From GCA-2731375 sp046582635 (GTDB lineage: Bacteria; Pseudomonadota; Alphaproteobacteria; GCA-2731375), in contig JAYGEA010000056.1 of NCBI GenBank assembly GCA_046582635.1, positions 1 through 64,000 on the forward strand: a DNA stretch of 64,000 bases, read 5' to 3'. The translations under genes were made by a program, and so were the position numbers. The notes under the pieces were generated by a model. It searched no databases. It was not told the origin of the DNA and saw only the letters and a program-made list of their open reading frames with translations. Below, in pieces: positions 51,040-62,427 of this stretch (positions within the stretch are counted from its first letter, which is position 1; each line of letters opens with the position of its first letter).

Positions 51040-53640
51040 ATGGATTTTGAAAAGTACACGGAACGCAGCCGTGGTTTCGTGCAGACGGCCCAAACCCTGG
51101 CGCAACGGGCCGGGCATCAGCAATTCACCCCGCAACATCTGCTCAAGGTCCTGCTCGACGATGACGAGGGCATGGCCACCGCGCTGATCGCGGCGGCGGG
51201 GGGCGATGGCGCCCTGGCCCGTCAGCTCAACGAGGATGCACTGGCGAAACTGCCAAAAGTGGAAGGCAGCGGTGCGGGACAGCTTTATATGGCGCCCGAA
51301 ACCGGGCGGCTTTTTGAACAGGCCGAGGATATTGCCGATAAAGCCGGCGACAGCTATGTCACGGCGGAACGTCTGATCCTCGCCCTGGCTCTGGCCACCT
51401 CCACCCCGGCGGCCGCCGCGCTGGGAAAAGCCGGCCTGACGCCGCAGAAACTGAACAGCGCCATCAACGATTTGCGCAAGGGCCGCACGGCCGACAGCGC
51501 CACGGCGGAAAACGCCTATGACGCCCTGAAGAAATACGCCCGCGACCTGACCGAGGCGGCGCGGGAGGGCAAGCTGGATCCGGTGATTGGCCGGGACGAG
51601 GAAATCCGCCGTACGGTGCAGGTGCTCTCGCGCCGGACCAAGAACAATCCCGTACTGATCGGCGAACCCGGCGTGGGTAAAACGGCCATTGTCGAGGGTC
51701 TGGCCATTCGCATTATCAACGGCGATGTGCCCGAAAGTCTGCAGAACAAAAGCCTGCTGGTCCTCGACCTGGGCGCCCTGATCGCGGGGGCCAAATTTCG
51801 CGGCGAGTTCGAGGAGCGGTTGAAGGCCGTACTTTCGGAGGTTGAGGCGGCGGCGGGCGAAATCGTCCTGTTCATTGACGAATTGCACACCCTTGTGGGC
51901 ACCGGCGCGGCGGAGGGCAGCATGGATGCCTCCAACCTGTTGAAGCCGGCCCTGGCGCGGGGCGAGCTGCATTGCGTCGGGGCCACGACCCTGGATGAAT
52001 ACCGCAAGCATATTGAAAAGGATGCCGCCCTGGCGCGCCGCTTCCAACCGGTCATGGTGCTGGAGCCGAGCGTGGAAGACACCATTTCCATCCTGCGCGG
52101 CCTGAACGAGAAGTATGAATTGCACCACGGCGTGCGCATCTCCGACGGCGCCCTGGTGGCCGCCGCGACACTGTCCAACCGCTACATCGCGGATCGTTTC
52201 CTGCCCGACAAGGCAATTGATCTGATGGACGAGGCGGCCAGCCGTATCCGCATGGAAGTGGATTCCAAGCCGGAGGAAATTGACGAGCTGGACCGGCGCA
52301 TCATCCAGTTGAAGATCGAGCGCGAGGCCCTGAAGAAAGAAGATGACGATGCCTCGGCCGAGCGTCTGGGAAAACTGCAGAGCGAACTGGCCGATCTGGA
52401 AAGCCGCTCGACCGCGCTGACCGCCGCCTGGCAGGGGGAAAAAGATAAACTCAACGAGGCCCAGGATCTCAAGGAACAGCTTGAGCATGCCCGCATGGAG
52501 GCCGAGGCGGCCCAACGCCAGGGCGATCTGGGCCGAGCTTCGGAGCTGACCTATGGCTTCATTCCGGACCTGAACAAGCGTATAGCCGAGGCCGAGTCCA
52601 TCGGCGCAAATGGCGCGGGACACATGCTGCGCGAAGTGGTGGGCGAGGAAGACATCGCCGCCGTGGTGGCGCGGTGGACCGGCATTCCGGTGGAGAAAAT
52701 GCTGGCCGGCGAGCGTGACAAGCTCCTCGCCATGGAACAGCGCCTGGGCGAGCGCGTGATCGGCCAGGGGGAGGCCTTGGCCGCCGTCTCCAACGCCGTG
52801 CGCCGGGCCCGGGCCGGCTTGCAGGACCCTTCCCGGCCCATTGGATCGTTTCTGTTTCTGGGGCCCACCGGCGTCGGCAAGACCGAATTATGCAAGGCCC
52901 TGGCGGAATTTCTGTTTGATGACGAGGGGGCCATGACCCGCATCGATATGTCGGAATATATGGAGAAGCACGCCGTGGCCCGCCTGATCGGCGCGCTGCC
53001 CGGATACGTGGGCTATGACGAGGGCGGCGCCCTGACGGAAGCCGTGCGCCGCCGGCCCTTTCAGGTCATATTGTTCGACGAGGTGGAAAAGGCCCACGGC
53101 GATGTCTTCAACGTATTATTGCAGGTGCTGGACGACGGCCGCATGACCGACGGCCAGGGCCGCACGGTGGATTTCACCAATTCCATCATCGTGCTGACCT
53201 CCAACCTGGGCGCCGAACATCTTGCCGCCCTGGGCGAGGATGAAGACTCGGACGCCGCCCGCGACAGCGTCATGGCCATGGTACAGGCGCATTTCAGGCC
53301 TGAATTCCTCAACCGCCTGGACGAGACCCTGTTGTTCCACCGCCTGGCCCGGGAACACATGGGCAGTATCGTCGATATCCAGCTGCGCCACCTCACGGCG
53401 CTTTTGGCCGACCGGCAATTGACCCTGTCCCTGGACGCCCCGGCCCGCGACTGGCTGGCCAAGGCCGGTTATGACCGGGTCTACGGCGCCCGCCCCCTGA
53501 AGCGGGTGATCCAACGGCAATTGCAGAACCCCCTGGCGAGCCTGATTTTGGAGGGCGCCATCACGGATGGCGAGACTATCAATGTTTCGGCCACCGATGG
53601 CGGCTTGACCATTAACGACAGGCTGGTGGCGGCGGCATAG
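51040..53640 (+). CDS. clpB: ATP-dependent disaggregase ClpB
   Basis: An 866-residue Hsp100 chaperone that dissolves protein aggregates with DnaK. The N-terminal Clp repeats include TLAQRAGHQQFTPQHLLKVLL. The first AAA domain has Walker A GEPGVGKT near residue 208, and the second has GPTGVGKT near residue 608 with LFDEVEKAHGDVF. Between them is the M-domain coiled coil (residues about 410-525, KIEREALKKEDDDASAERL). The start ATG at 51040 follows AGAAGGA. Length matches the family. Confidence 0.97.
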   Translation: MDFEKYTERSRGFVQTAQTLAQRAGHQQFTPQHLLKVLLDDDEGMATALIAAAGGDGALARQLNEDALAKLPKVEGSGAGQLYMAPETGRLFEQAEDIADKAGDSYVTAERLILALALATSTPAAAALGKAGLTPQKLNSAINDLRKGRTADSATAENAYDALKKYARDLTEAAREGKLDPVIGRDEEIRRTVQVLSRRTKNNPVLIGEPGVGKTAIVEGLAIRIINGDVPESLQNKSLLVLDLGALIAGAKFRGEFEERLKAVLSEVEAAAGEIVLFIDELHTLVGTGAAEGSMDASNLLKPALARGELHCVGATTLDEYRKHIEKDAALARRFQPVMVLEPSVEDTISILRGLNEKYELHHGVRISDGALVAAATLSNRYIADRFLPDKAIDLMDEAASRIRMEVDSKPEEIDELDRRIIQLKIEREALKKEDDDASAERLGKLQSELADLESRSTALTAAWQGEKDKLNEAQDLKEQLEHARMEAEAAQRQGDLGRASELTYGFIPDLNKRIAEAESIGANGAGHMLREVVGEEDIAAVVARWTGIPVEKMLAGERDKLLAMEQRLGERVIGQGEALAAVSNAVRRARAGLQDPSRPIGSFLFLGPTGVGKTELCKALAEFLFDDEGAMTRIDMSEYMEKHAVARLIGALPGYVGYDEGGALTEAVRRRPFQVILFDEVEKAHGDVFNVLLQVLDDGRMTDGQGRTVDFTNSIIVLTSNLGAEHLAALGEDEDSDAARDSVMAMVQAHFRPEFLNRLDETLLFHRLAREHMGSIVDIQLRHLTALLADRQLTLSLDAPARDWLAKAGYDRVYGARPLKRVIQRQLQNPLASLILEGAITDGETINVSATDGGLTINDRLVAAA

Positions 53641-53691
53641 GTAAAGCGGGACCCCGGGCCGGCGATAATCCGCCGAAATTTGAATCTAATT

Positions 53692-54946
53692 TTAGGCTGT
53701 TTGATCTTGGGATCGCTGCGCCAACAGCCGCGCGGCGACGATTGCCGCCAAGGCCAAAAGCGCGAACAGGGCGCTGAGAATAAAACCATGGCCGGCAGCT
53801 CTAAATCCAGCAGCCAGCCGAACAGGACGGAGGCGATCAAAACCCCTATCGAATAGCCGACGAAGACAAAGCCAAATACCTTGCCGGGTTCCCCCGGCGG
53901 AATGACGGCGCGGATCATCAAATCCCGTGGCGGCAGAATGGCGCCGAGGCCGAGGCCGCTGACAACCATGATGGCAATTAACAGAGGCGGCGAAGTCGGC
54001 GCGAACGCGGCTAACATCGTTGCCACCGCCGCCAGACCCAGGGCGCCCGCCGCCGTGATCAAATGTCGCCCGAAACGATCGGCAATAACACCGGCCAGCA
54101 GGATGCCGCCGACCACGCCGAACAAATGGCCGGTCAGGGCGGCGCTGGCCAGATCCAAATTTAGGCCATGCAGGTTTTTCAACCCCGTGATGGTGAATGC
54201 CAACAGTCCGTCGCTGGCCATGCCGTAGAGAATATTGAAACCCAGGAACAACAAGATCGGCGCGGTCAACAGCAGACGCAACCCGGATGGCGCGGCGCCA
54301 CCCCCCCCGGCGCCAAGGCCGGCGGCCGGGCATCCCGGTCACCCAGAACGCTGTATCGCGATGCCACCAGCAACAACGCCAATAGGCCCGCTGTTCCCGA
54401 CACGATCAGGGCGGTGCGCCAATCGAACAATTCCGCCAGCGCCAATATGGCCAGGGGCGCACAAGCCCCGCCCAGGAAGCCGGAAAAGGTGTGGTTGGAA
54501 TAGGCCTGGCCCAAGCGGCTTTCATGAATGATGTTGGACAGAATGGCATAGTCGGCCGGGTGAAAGACGCTGTTGCCAAGGCCAGCAATGACCGCGAACA
54601 GCAACAACATCCAATACTGATCGGCAAATCCCATCAGCAAGATAGCCACGGCATTCAATCCCAGGCCGCACAGCAGAACCCGGCGCGGGCCCAGGCTGTC
54701 AACCAGAAAGCCCACCGGTGCCTGGACGATGCCGCCCAGCAAACCATAGGCCATCATGGCCATGCCTAGTTCCATATAGCTGACACCGAATTCAGCCTTC
54801 AGCAGCGGAAACAGCGGCGGCAGGACCAGGGCATAGAAATGGCTCAGGTAATGCCCGATGCCGATAAGGCCCAATACCCACCGCTCGCACGCCCGCGGCG
54901 CCTCGTCGGGCGCTTGGCGTCCAATACGGTCAACCAGAGTGGTCAC
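53692..54946 (-). pseudogene. MFS transporter with two frameshifts
   Basis: Read together, three frames give one 12-helix major facilitator protein. Frame 1, from GTG at 54946 (AAGGAAG ahead of it) to about 54305, covers helices 1-6, with PVGFLVDSLGPRR between helices 2 and 3. At a run of eight G (54301-54308 on the plus strand as C) the frame slips and continues with RLLLTAPILLFLGFNILYGM through helices 7-11. Near 53795-53805 a second slip leads into FILSALFALLALAAIVAARLL and a stop at 53692. One added base at each place restores a full protein. Either a decayed gene or sequencing error. Confidence 0.75.
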
Positions 54947-55048
54947 GCTAACTTCCTTTACAACAGGCGGGGTAGATATCAATAAACCGGCGTCGTCGTC
55001 GCGTTCAACAGGCCCTCAACAGAGGTTTTACGGGCGTTTCATATCGTA

Positions 55049-55162
55049 ATGTGCAATCTCCAGCTGGAGAAGCATAGTATTCGGATTAATGAGCAATGGC
55101 GCATCTGTTTTGTTTGGTTTGACGGTGATGTTTGGGATGTCGAAATTGTCGACTACCATTGA
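55049..55162 (+). pseudogene. Tail of a HigB-type toxin gene
   Basis: The frame reads HSIRINEQWRICFVW then DGDVWDVEIVDYH and a stop at 55160-55162. This matches the C-terminal third of HigB (RelE/ParE fold) toxins, where the catalytic end is I-R-I-N-x-Q-W-R-I-C-F. The N-terminal two thirds are missing; the sequence before CNLQLEKHS does not match. The stop overlaps the Shine-Dalgarno of the antitoxin gene, as in intact higBA loci. An ATG at 55049 would give only 37 residues. Confidence 0.75.
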
Positions 55163-55173
55163 GGAGCAATCAA

Positions 55174-55526
55174 ATGACAATCAAACGTGAAGACCTCCAG
55201 AACGGTACGGTTGATGTATCCGACGTTGCCACGGGCCGCCGTTTGCCGACTGTTCATCCCGGCGAAATTCTGCGCGACGAGTTCCTCAAGCCCTTGGATA
55301 TCAGCGTTTACAAGCTCGCCAATGCCATCAATGTGCCGCGTTCGCGGGCCAACGACATTGTCCTAGGCCGCAGATCCGTAACCACGGATACGGCATTGCG
55401 TCTGGGCCGCTATTTTGGCACTACCGCTGAGTTTTGGATCAATTTGCAAACAAGCCATGATCTTGATGTGGCGGAGCGGACCTCACGCAAGAAGATAGAA
55501 CGGGAAATCACGCCCCTCTCCGTCGC

Positions 55527-55530
<4 letters not shown>
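55174..55530 (+). CDS. higA: HigA family antitoxin (XRE-type HTH)
   Basis: A 118-residue antitoxin. The family segment LPTVHPGEILRDEFLKPLDIS leads into the helix-turn-helix VYKLANAINVPRSRANDIVLG and then TALRLGRYFGTTAEFWINLQ. It is slightly longer at its N-terminus than most HigA proteins. GAGGAG lies 8 bases ahead of the ATG. Its toxin partner upstream is only a fragment, so it may be an orphan regulator. Its end overlaps the convergent acetoacetyl-CoA synthetase by 4 bases. Confidence 0.92.
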
Positions 55531-57506
<1,976 letters not shown>

Positions 57507-57657
57507 GGCGAGTTCCCTGAAATCAGTTTTCCCCAGTGTAGCGGGCCATTACACAGTCGCAACCCAGCCATGCAACCTTTGTTCTGGTTTCCTTGACCGA
57601 CCCCGCCTAGTTTGCCGCCATGCACATCAGCAACGACGAATTAGGCGGAACCGCAAG

Positions 57658-58608
57658 GTGACCGCGGCGGAACTTCACGGCCACATAGACGTCCGCATTC
57701 GGAGCCTGCCCGGCAATGCCCGGGGCGCGTTGTGGATCATCCTGGGCTGCATCATGTTCTCGGCCATGACCATGGTGGTGAAGTTTCTGGGCGGCTCCTT
57801 CGATAGTTTCCAATTGGCCTTTTTCCGCGCTCTGTTCGGCTTGTTGGCCGTGCTGCCGTTCTTCCTTCGATTTGGCCTGGGCCTGGTGCGGACCCAGCGG
57901 CTGGGCATGCATTTGGTCCGCAGCCTTTGCGGTGCCTGCGCCATGCTGTGCGGCTTCTATGCCATTACCCACCTGCCCATGGCCGACGCTGTCTCCATCA
58001 GCTATGCCCGCGCCCTGTTTCTGATCCCCCTGGCCGTGCTGTTCCTGGGCGAGGTGGTGCGTCTGCGCCGCTGGACGGCGACGGCTGTCGGCTTCGTGGG
58101 CGTCATCGTCATGATGCGGCCGGGGGGCGATATCGAGCTGGCGACCTGGGTCGCGGTAATCGGCGCCTTTCTGGTCGCGGTGGTCACAATCATGATCAAG
58201 AAGCTGTCGACCACGGAGCGGCCCGAGACCTTGTTGCTGTATTACGGCGTCGTTTCATCCCTGGTCGCCCTCGGCCCCGCCCTGCTGGTCTGGCGGACGC
58301 CGACCTTGGTGGAGTTGGCCTTCCTGATGGCCATCGGCACCTTGGGCGCGGCGGGGCAATATTGCATCATCCGGGGCTATCGCATTGGCGAGGCCACGCC
58401 GCTGCTGCCGTTCGACTATACCCGGTTGATCTTCGCCGGCGTGATCGGCTTCCTGTGGTTTGCCGAGATCCCCGATGCCTGGACCCTGACCGGTGCCGCC
58501 ATCGTTGTCGGCGCAACCCTCTACATCGGCATCAGGGAGGCCAGGCTGGGTAAGAAGTCAGAACTAAGCCAGCCCGCCATCGATCCGCCGGCGGTGCCGC
58601 GAAGCTAG
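57658..58608 (+). CDS. EamA/DMT family exporter
   Basis: A 316-residue membrane protein with about ten helices in two EamA repeats. GALWIILGCIMFSAMTMVVKFLGG starts the first (residues about 22-160), and WVAVIGAFLVAVVTIMIKKL the second. FDYTRLIFAGVIGFLWFAEIPD near residue 260 is a usual repeat-2 feature. The substrate of such drug/metabolite exporters cannot be told. The start is GTG at 57658, which overlaps the stop of a 13-codon reading frame beginning at ATG 57620. It converges with the DUF1232 gene by 4 bases. Confidence 0.88.
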   Translation: MTAAELHGHIDVRIRSLPGNARGALWIILGCIMFSAMTMVVKFLGGSFDSFQLAFFRALFGLLAVLPFFLRFGLGLVRTQRLGMHLVRSLCGACAMLCGFYAITHLPMADAVSISYARALFLIPLAVLFLGEVVRLRRWTATAVGFVGVIVMMRPGGDIELATWVAVIGAFLVAVVTIMIKKLSTTERPETLLLYYGVVSSLVALGPALLVWRTPTLVELAFLMAIGTLGAAGQYCIIRGYRIGEATPLLPFDYTRLIFAGVIGFLWFAEIPDAWTLTGAAIVVGATLYIGIREARLGKKSELSQPAIDPPAVPRS

Positions 58609-58937
58609 AGTTTTTCGAGATATGCCCGCGCCCGTTCCCGGTGTTCGGGCCGGATACTCTGTCGCACCTGACGCAGGGCCATGAACAGCACCACCGCATC
58701 ATCGGTGAAGCCGAGCAAGGCAATGAAATCCGGTATCATGTCCACCGGCATGATGAAATAAGCTAGGGCGCCCATCAATATGGCCTTCGCTTTTAGTGGC
58801 GTCTTGGGGTCCAGGGCACAGTAATAGGCGGCCAATAGGTCGCCCGCAAAGGGAATGCGGCCCATAACGCGGCGCAACTTCGGCCAGAAGCTCTTGGCCA
58901 CTCTGGCTTCGTGCTTGGTCAGTTTACCTTTCGCCAT
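58605..58937 (-). CDS. YkvA/DUF1232 family protein
   Basis: A 110-residue protein with the DUF1232 core: LLAAYYCALDPKTPLKAKAILMGALAYFIMPVDMIPDFI, shown here as the typical tract around the LAYFIMPVDMIPDF signature. It probably inserts one or two hydrophobic helices in the membrane. Role unknown. The start at 58937 (MAKGKLTKHE) is preferred over the ATG at 58982, whose extra residues have no match. It is divergent from the SDR gene at 59041. Confidence 0.82.
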   Translation of the reverse strand: MAKGKLTKHEARVAKSFWPKLRRVMGRIPFAGDLLAAYYCALDPKTPLKAKAILMGALAYFIMPVDMIPDFIALLGFTDDAVVLFMALRQVRQSIRPEHRERARAYLEKL

Positions 58938-59040
58938 AACCGCCATATGGGCGGTTGCCATCCATTTGCAACGATTGCCCACGGGGGCGGCGATCTGCTA
59001 TGACCCGGCAACAGAATTTGAAAGAAGGGAATGGCGAATC

Positions 59041-59802
59041 ATGAAGGTTGATGGAAAGACGGCAATTATTACCGGTGGTGCCTCGGGCCTGGGCGAAGGC
59101 ACGGCCAGGGAGCTGGCGGCGGCCGGGGCCAAGGTGGCGATCTGGGATATCCAGGAAGATAAAGGCATGGCCGTCGCCAAGGAAATTGGCGGCGTTTTCT
59201 GCAAGTGTGATGTCACCTCGGAGGACAGCGTCCTTTCCGCCCTGGGCGAGACCAGGGAGGCTCTGGGCGTGGGCCGCATCCTGGTCAACTGCGCCGGCAC
59301 CGCCGTTGCTATCAAAACCTCGTCCCGGGGCGAGGCCCATCCCCTGGATCAGTTTCAACGCATCATCACCATCAACCTAATCGGCACCTTCAATTGCATC
59401 CGTCTGGCCACGACGGCGATGATCGAGCTGGAGCCCATGGAACACGGCGAGCGCGGCGTGGTCATCAACACGGCCTCGGTCGCGGCCTTCGATGGACAGA
59501 TTGGCCAGGTGGCCTATTCCGCCTCGAAAGGCGGCATCGTCGGCATGACCCTGCCCATAGCCCGTGATCTGGCCGACAAGGGCATCCGTGTCTGCACCAT
59601 TGCGCCGGGCATCTTCGAGACGCCATTGCTGGGCGGCCTGCCCGACGATGTGCGCCAGTCCCTGGCCAACAGCGTGCCCTTCCCGCAAAAACTGGGCCAG
59701 CCCAGCGAATATGCCCAATTGGCCCGCCAGATCGTCGAAAACGTAATGCTGAACGGCGAAACAATCCGCCTGGACGGCGCCATCCGCATGGCGCCGCGTT
59801 AA
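59041..59802 (+). CDS. SDR dehydrogenase, type II 3-hydroxyacyl-CoA dehydrogenase-like
   Basis: A 253-residue classical SDR. The cofactor site is TAIITGGASGLGEGTARELA with the acidic D of DIQED near residue 38 favouring NAD. NCAGTAV, the catalytic Ser in VVINTASVAAFDGQ, and YSASKGG are the remaining motifs. The FDGQIGQVAYSASKGGIVGMTLP run and PLLGGLPDDVRQSLA near the end resemble 17-beta-HSD10/3-hydroxy-2-methylbutyryl-CoA dehydrogenases. AAGAAGGGAA lies before the ATG. A role in fatty or branched acyl-CoA oxidation is likely but not certain. Confidence 0.9.
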   Translation: MKVDGKTAIITGGASGLGEGTARELAAAGAKVAIWDIQEDKGMAVAKEIGGVFCKCDVTSEDSVLSALGETREALGVGRILVNCAGTAVAIKTSSRGEAHPLDQFQRIITINLIGTFNCIRLATTAMIELEPMEHGERGVVINTASVAAFDGQIGQVAYSASKGGIVGMTLPIARDLADKGIRVCTIAPGIFETPLLGGLPDDVRQSLANSVPFPQKLGQPSEYAQLARQIVENVMLNGETIRLDGAIRMAPR

Positions 59803-59841
59803 TCCATGAGGCTAGAGCATGTCGCGGGGAGATTTTAAGTG

Positions 59842-60150
59842 TCACCGACCGGTAACGCCATTCGGTGAGGCGGCTTCGATAAATTCGGCCAGGGCGATAT
59901 CCCGTTCGCTGAGGCCGTTGACGTCGTGGCTGCTCAAAACGATGTCCACCCGGTTATAGACATTAAACCATTCGGGGTGATGGTTCATGGCCTCGGCCCG
60001 CAAGGCAATGCGGGTCATGAAGGCGAAGGCGGCATTGAAATCCCCGAAGGTGAAGGACTTTTCGATGGCCCCGCGCCCCGCCTGCAGGCGCCATCCCGGC
60101 AACCCCGCCAGGGCCTCGTCACGCCGTTTTTCTGTCAATAGCTCGGCCAT
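59842..60150 (-). CDS. phhB: 4a-hydroxytetrahydrobiopterin dehydratase
   Basis: A 102-residue pterin-4a-carbinolamine dehydratase that recycles the pterin cofactor of aromatic hydroxylases. WRLQAGRGAIEKSFTFGDFNAAFAFM is split by family-typical residues, and the active-site HHPEWFNVYNRVDIVLSSHD carries the three conserved histidines. No phenylalanine hydroxylase is near, so its partner may be elsewhere, or it may serve Mo-pterin chemistry. It begins 27 bases after the end of the Sel1 gene. Confidence 0.93.
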   Translation of the reverse strand: MAELLTEKRRDEALAGLPGWRLQAGRGAIEKSFTFGDFNAAFAFMTRIALRAEAMNHHPEWFNVYNRVDIVLSSHDVNGLSERDIALAEFIEAASPNGVTGR

Positions 60151-60177
60151 GGTGCTGCTCCCGTTCTGTTCCTGGTG

Positions 60178-61836
60178 CTATTTCGGCCGAAAGGCCACGG
60201 CCAGGGCCTGGGCCTTGGCCAACTGGGCCGGCGTCATGGCGGCGGCGAAGAGCCGTTGGGCCCGCCGCGACTGCCGTGCCACCTCCTCGCCTTCGTTGCG
60301 GTCCACGCCTTGGCGCACTTCCGCCAGCAGCAGCCATTTATAGGCCTGTACTGGGTCGCGGGGCACGCCGTCGCCACTCATGAATCGGCCGGCCAGATTG
60401 AACTGCGCCCTGGCATGGCCCCTCTCCGCGGCCCGGCGGTACCAGTTTGCCGCCGCTACCGCCTGCTGCCCGACGCCAAAACCCCTCGCGTGCATGAAGC
60501 CCAGGTTGAACTGTGCCGGGGGATAGCCCTGCTCGGCGGCTTGGCGTACCCAACCGGCGCCGCGGTCCGGGTTGGCCGGGACGCCCAGGCCCCGCATCAG
60601 CAGGCGCCCATAGGCATTTTGCGCCCGTGGCAGACCGCCTTCGGCCGCCCGTCGGTACCATTGATAGGCGCGGCCTGGATTTTTTGGCCGGCCCAAGCCA
60701 TATTCGTTAACCCGGCCCATGACATATTGCGCCACCACCTGGTCGAACCTGGCCACCTGGCCACAGTTCCTGTCAATTTCCGGCCAGGCCGATGCGGCAT
60801 GGGCCAGCAGGCAATATATCGTCGCATCGCCATCGATTTTATCCCGCGGCTTGTTCGCGGCTAGGCGTTCGGGCAAATCAAGGGACAGTTTGGCGAGCAG
60901 TTCGTGGGAGGCGTTGAAATTCTGCCGCCAGGATTTAACGATCCACTCGAACGCCTCGTACAGCAACAAGGGGTGGGCGAGGTCCGTCAGCTCAAGCTTG
61001 CCCAGTTGGAACTGCGATTGGGCGATGCCCGTGGCCGCCGCCCGCTGCAGCCAGAACCGGGCTTCGTGAAAATCAACCTTTCCCGCCAGGCCCTGGATAT
61101 GAAACATCGCCAGATCGTGCTGCGCCTTGGCATAACCGCCGCGGGCCGCCTGGCCATAATATTTTCGGGCCGCGTTCAGATTTTTTTCCACCCCGCGGCC
61201 AAAATGATAGCGCCGGCCCAGATCGTACCGCGCCTCCTCATCGCCGCCCCTTGCGGCCCGCTGGAGCCATTCAAGGGCGCCGTCGGGGTCCGGCTTCGTT
61301 GCAATGCCGGCGGCGATATATTGGCCCAGACGCCGCTGTGCCTGGGGGATGCCCCGTGCCGCCGCGAAGCGGAAATGTTTCAACGCCGCGTGATAATCCA
61401 AGGCCACGCCCAGGCCCCGGTCATGGTGCCGGCCCAGATAATAACGTGCCAGCGCACTGCCCGCCTTGGCCGCCGCCCGGGCCCACCGCAACGCCTCCGC
61501 GTAATCCCGTGGCAGGGCACGGCCGGTGAACAGCATCTGCGCCAGATCCAACTGTGCCAGGCGCAAGCCCCCGTTCGCTGCCTGGCGCAGCCAGGCCAGG
61601 CCGGTATCCGGTTCCGCATGCACGCCGGTGCCATGCACCAACATCAGGCCCAGGCGGTAGTGCGCCATGGCCTCCGTGCCGCCCTTCGCGGCTTCCCATT
61701 GGGACCGCGCGCCGGCAAAATCCCCGGTCCCATAAGCTTTCAGGCCACGGGAGAAATCCGCCCCCGCCCCATTGGCGAACATCATCGCGACGGCGCCCAT
61801 CAAGGCGGGAATGGCCCGCCGATGGCCGTTAATCAC
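60178..61836 (-). CDS. Exported Sel1-repeat protein
   Basis: A 552-residue protein with a signal peptide (INGHRRAIPALMGAVAMMFANGAGA) and many Sel1-like repeats (units such as AMAHYRLGLMLVHGTGV and AQFNLGFMHARGFGVGQ) covering nearly all of it. They form an alpha/alpha solenoid for protein binding. Two blocks of repeats flank an irregular middle part (residues about 280-360) with NKPRDKIDGDATIYCLLAH. GTG at 61836 is chosen because it gives a clean signal peptide and overlaps the thpR stop; a start at 61872 is possible. Partner unknown. Confidence 0.85.
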   Translation of the reverse strand: MINGHRRAIPALMGAVAMMFANGAGADFSRGLKAYGTGDFAGARSQWEAAKGGTEAMAHYRLGLMLVHGTGVHAEPDTGLAWLRQAANGGLRLAQLDLAQMLFTGRALPRDYAEALRWARAAAKAGSALARYYLGRHHDRGLGVALDYHAALKHFRFAAARGIPQAQRRLGQYIAAGIATKPDPDGALEWLQRAARGGDEEARYDLGRRYHFGRGVEKNLNAARKYYGQAARGGYAKAQHDLAMFHIQGLAGKVDFHEARFWLQRAAATGIAQSQFQLGKLELTDLAHPLLLYEAFEWIVKSWRQNFNASHELLAKLSLDLPERLAANKPRDKIDGDATIYCLLAHAASAWPEIDRNCGQVARFDQVVAQYVMGRVNEYGLGRPKNPGRAYQWYRRAAEGGLPRAQNAYGRLLMRGLGVPANPDRGAGWVRQAAEQGYPPAQFNLGFMHARGFGVGQQAVAAANWYRRAAERGHARAQFNLAGRFMSGDGVPRDPVQAYKWLLLAEVRQGVDRNEGEEVARQSRRAQRLFAAAMTPAQLAKAQALAVAFRPK

Positions 61837-62401
61837 GGCCAGCTCCAGCCCCAAACCCGGCCTCAGATCCAACTAAGGGATAGTCCGCTTCCACGGTGTA
61901 GATCGCCCCTTCACGCGACAGATGCGAGGAAAACAGAGAATACCGGTTCACCAAATAGGGCGGTGATTGGTATTCGCCGTGGCGGGCCGCGTAACCCTCC
62001 GCCTCCATCGGGTCAATGCCGCCCAGGCGGGCCAGGGTGACGTGGGGGTGATAGCGGCGATGCTCCGGTTCCAAGCCAACGGCGGCCAAACCATGCTGGA
62101 TCTTCGCATGCAGCTTTCGCAAGGGCGCATCATCCTCGACCCCGGCCCAGAGCACCCGCGCCAGCTTGCGCTCGTTGAAAAACCCGGTTCTCCGCAGGCG
62201 CAATTCAAAGGCCGGCAAAGTGATCCGCGCCAGCACATCGTCAATGTCCCGGGCCATGGCGCCGTCAATCTCGCCCAGAAAGCGCAAGGTCAGATGCAGT
62301 TGCGCGCGCTCCCGCCAACGGGCGCCGTCGACCCCGCCGCAGAGCGCGGTCAGGGTGTCTTTTATCCGGTCCGGAATTTCGATTGCCACAAACAGGCGCA
62401 C
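61829..62401 (-). CDS. thpR: RNA 2',3'-cyclic phosphodiesterase ThpR
   Basis: A 190-residue 2H phosphoesterase (LigT family) that opens 2',3'-cyclic phosphates of RNA. The two HxT motifs are seen: QLHLTLRFLGEID near residue 42 and RYHPHVTLARLGG near residue 128. The N-terminal MRLFVAIEIPDRIK is typical. It overlaps the Sel1 gene start by 8 bases. Length is normal. Confidence 0.93.
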   Translation of the reverse strand: MRLFVAIEIPDRIKDTLTALCGGVDGARWRERAQLHLTLRFLGEIDGAMARDIDDVLARITLPAFELRLRRTGFFNERKLARVLWAGVEDDAPLRKLHAKIQHGLAAVGLEPEHRRYHPHVTLARLGGIDPMEAEGYAARHGEYQSPPYLVNRYSLFSSHLSREGAIYTVEADYPLVGSEAGFGAGAGRD

Positions 62402-62427
62402 CTGGTTCGCCCCTCAATCATCTCAGA

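Noticed and set aside
53641..53691. Terminator after clpB
   Set aside because: CGGCG/CGCCG symmetry is short and lacks a T-tract.
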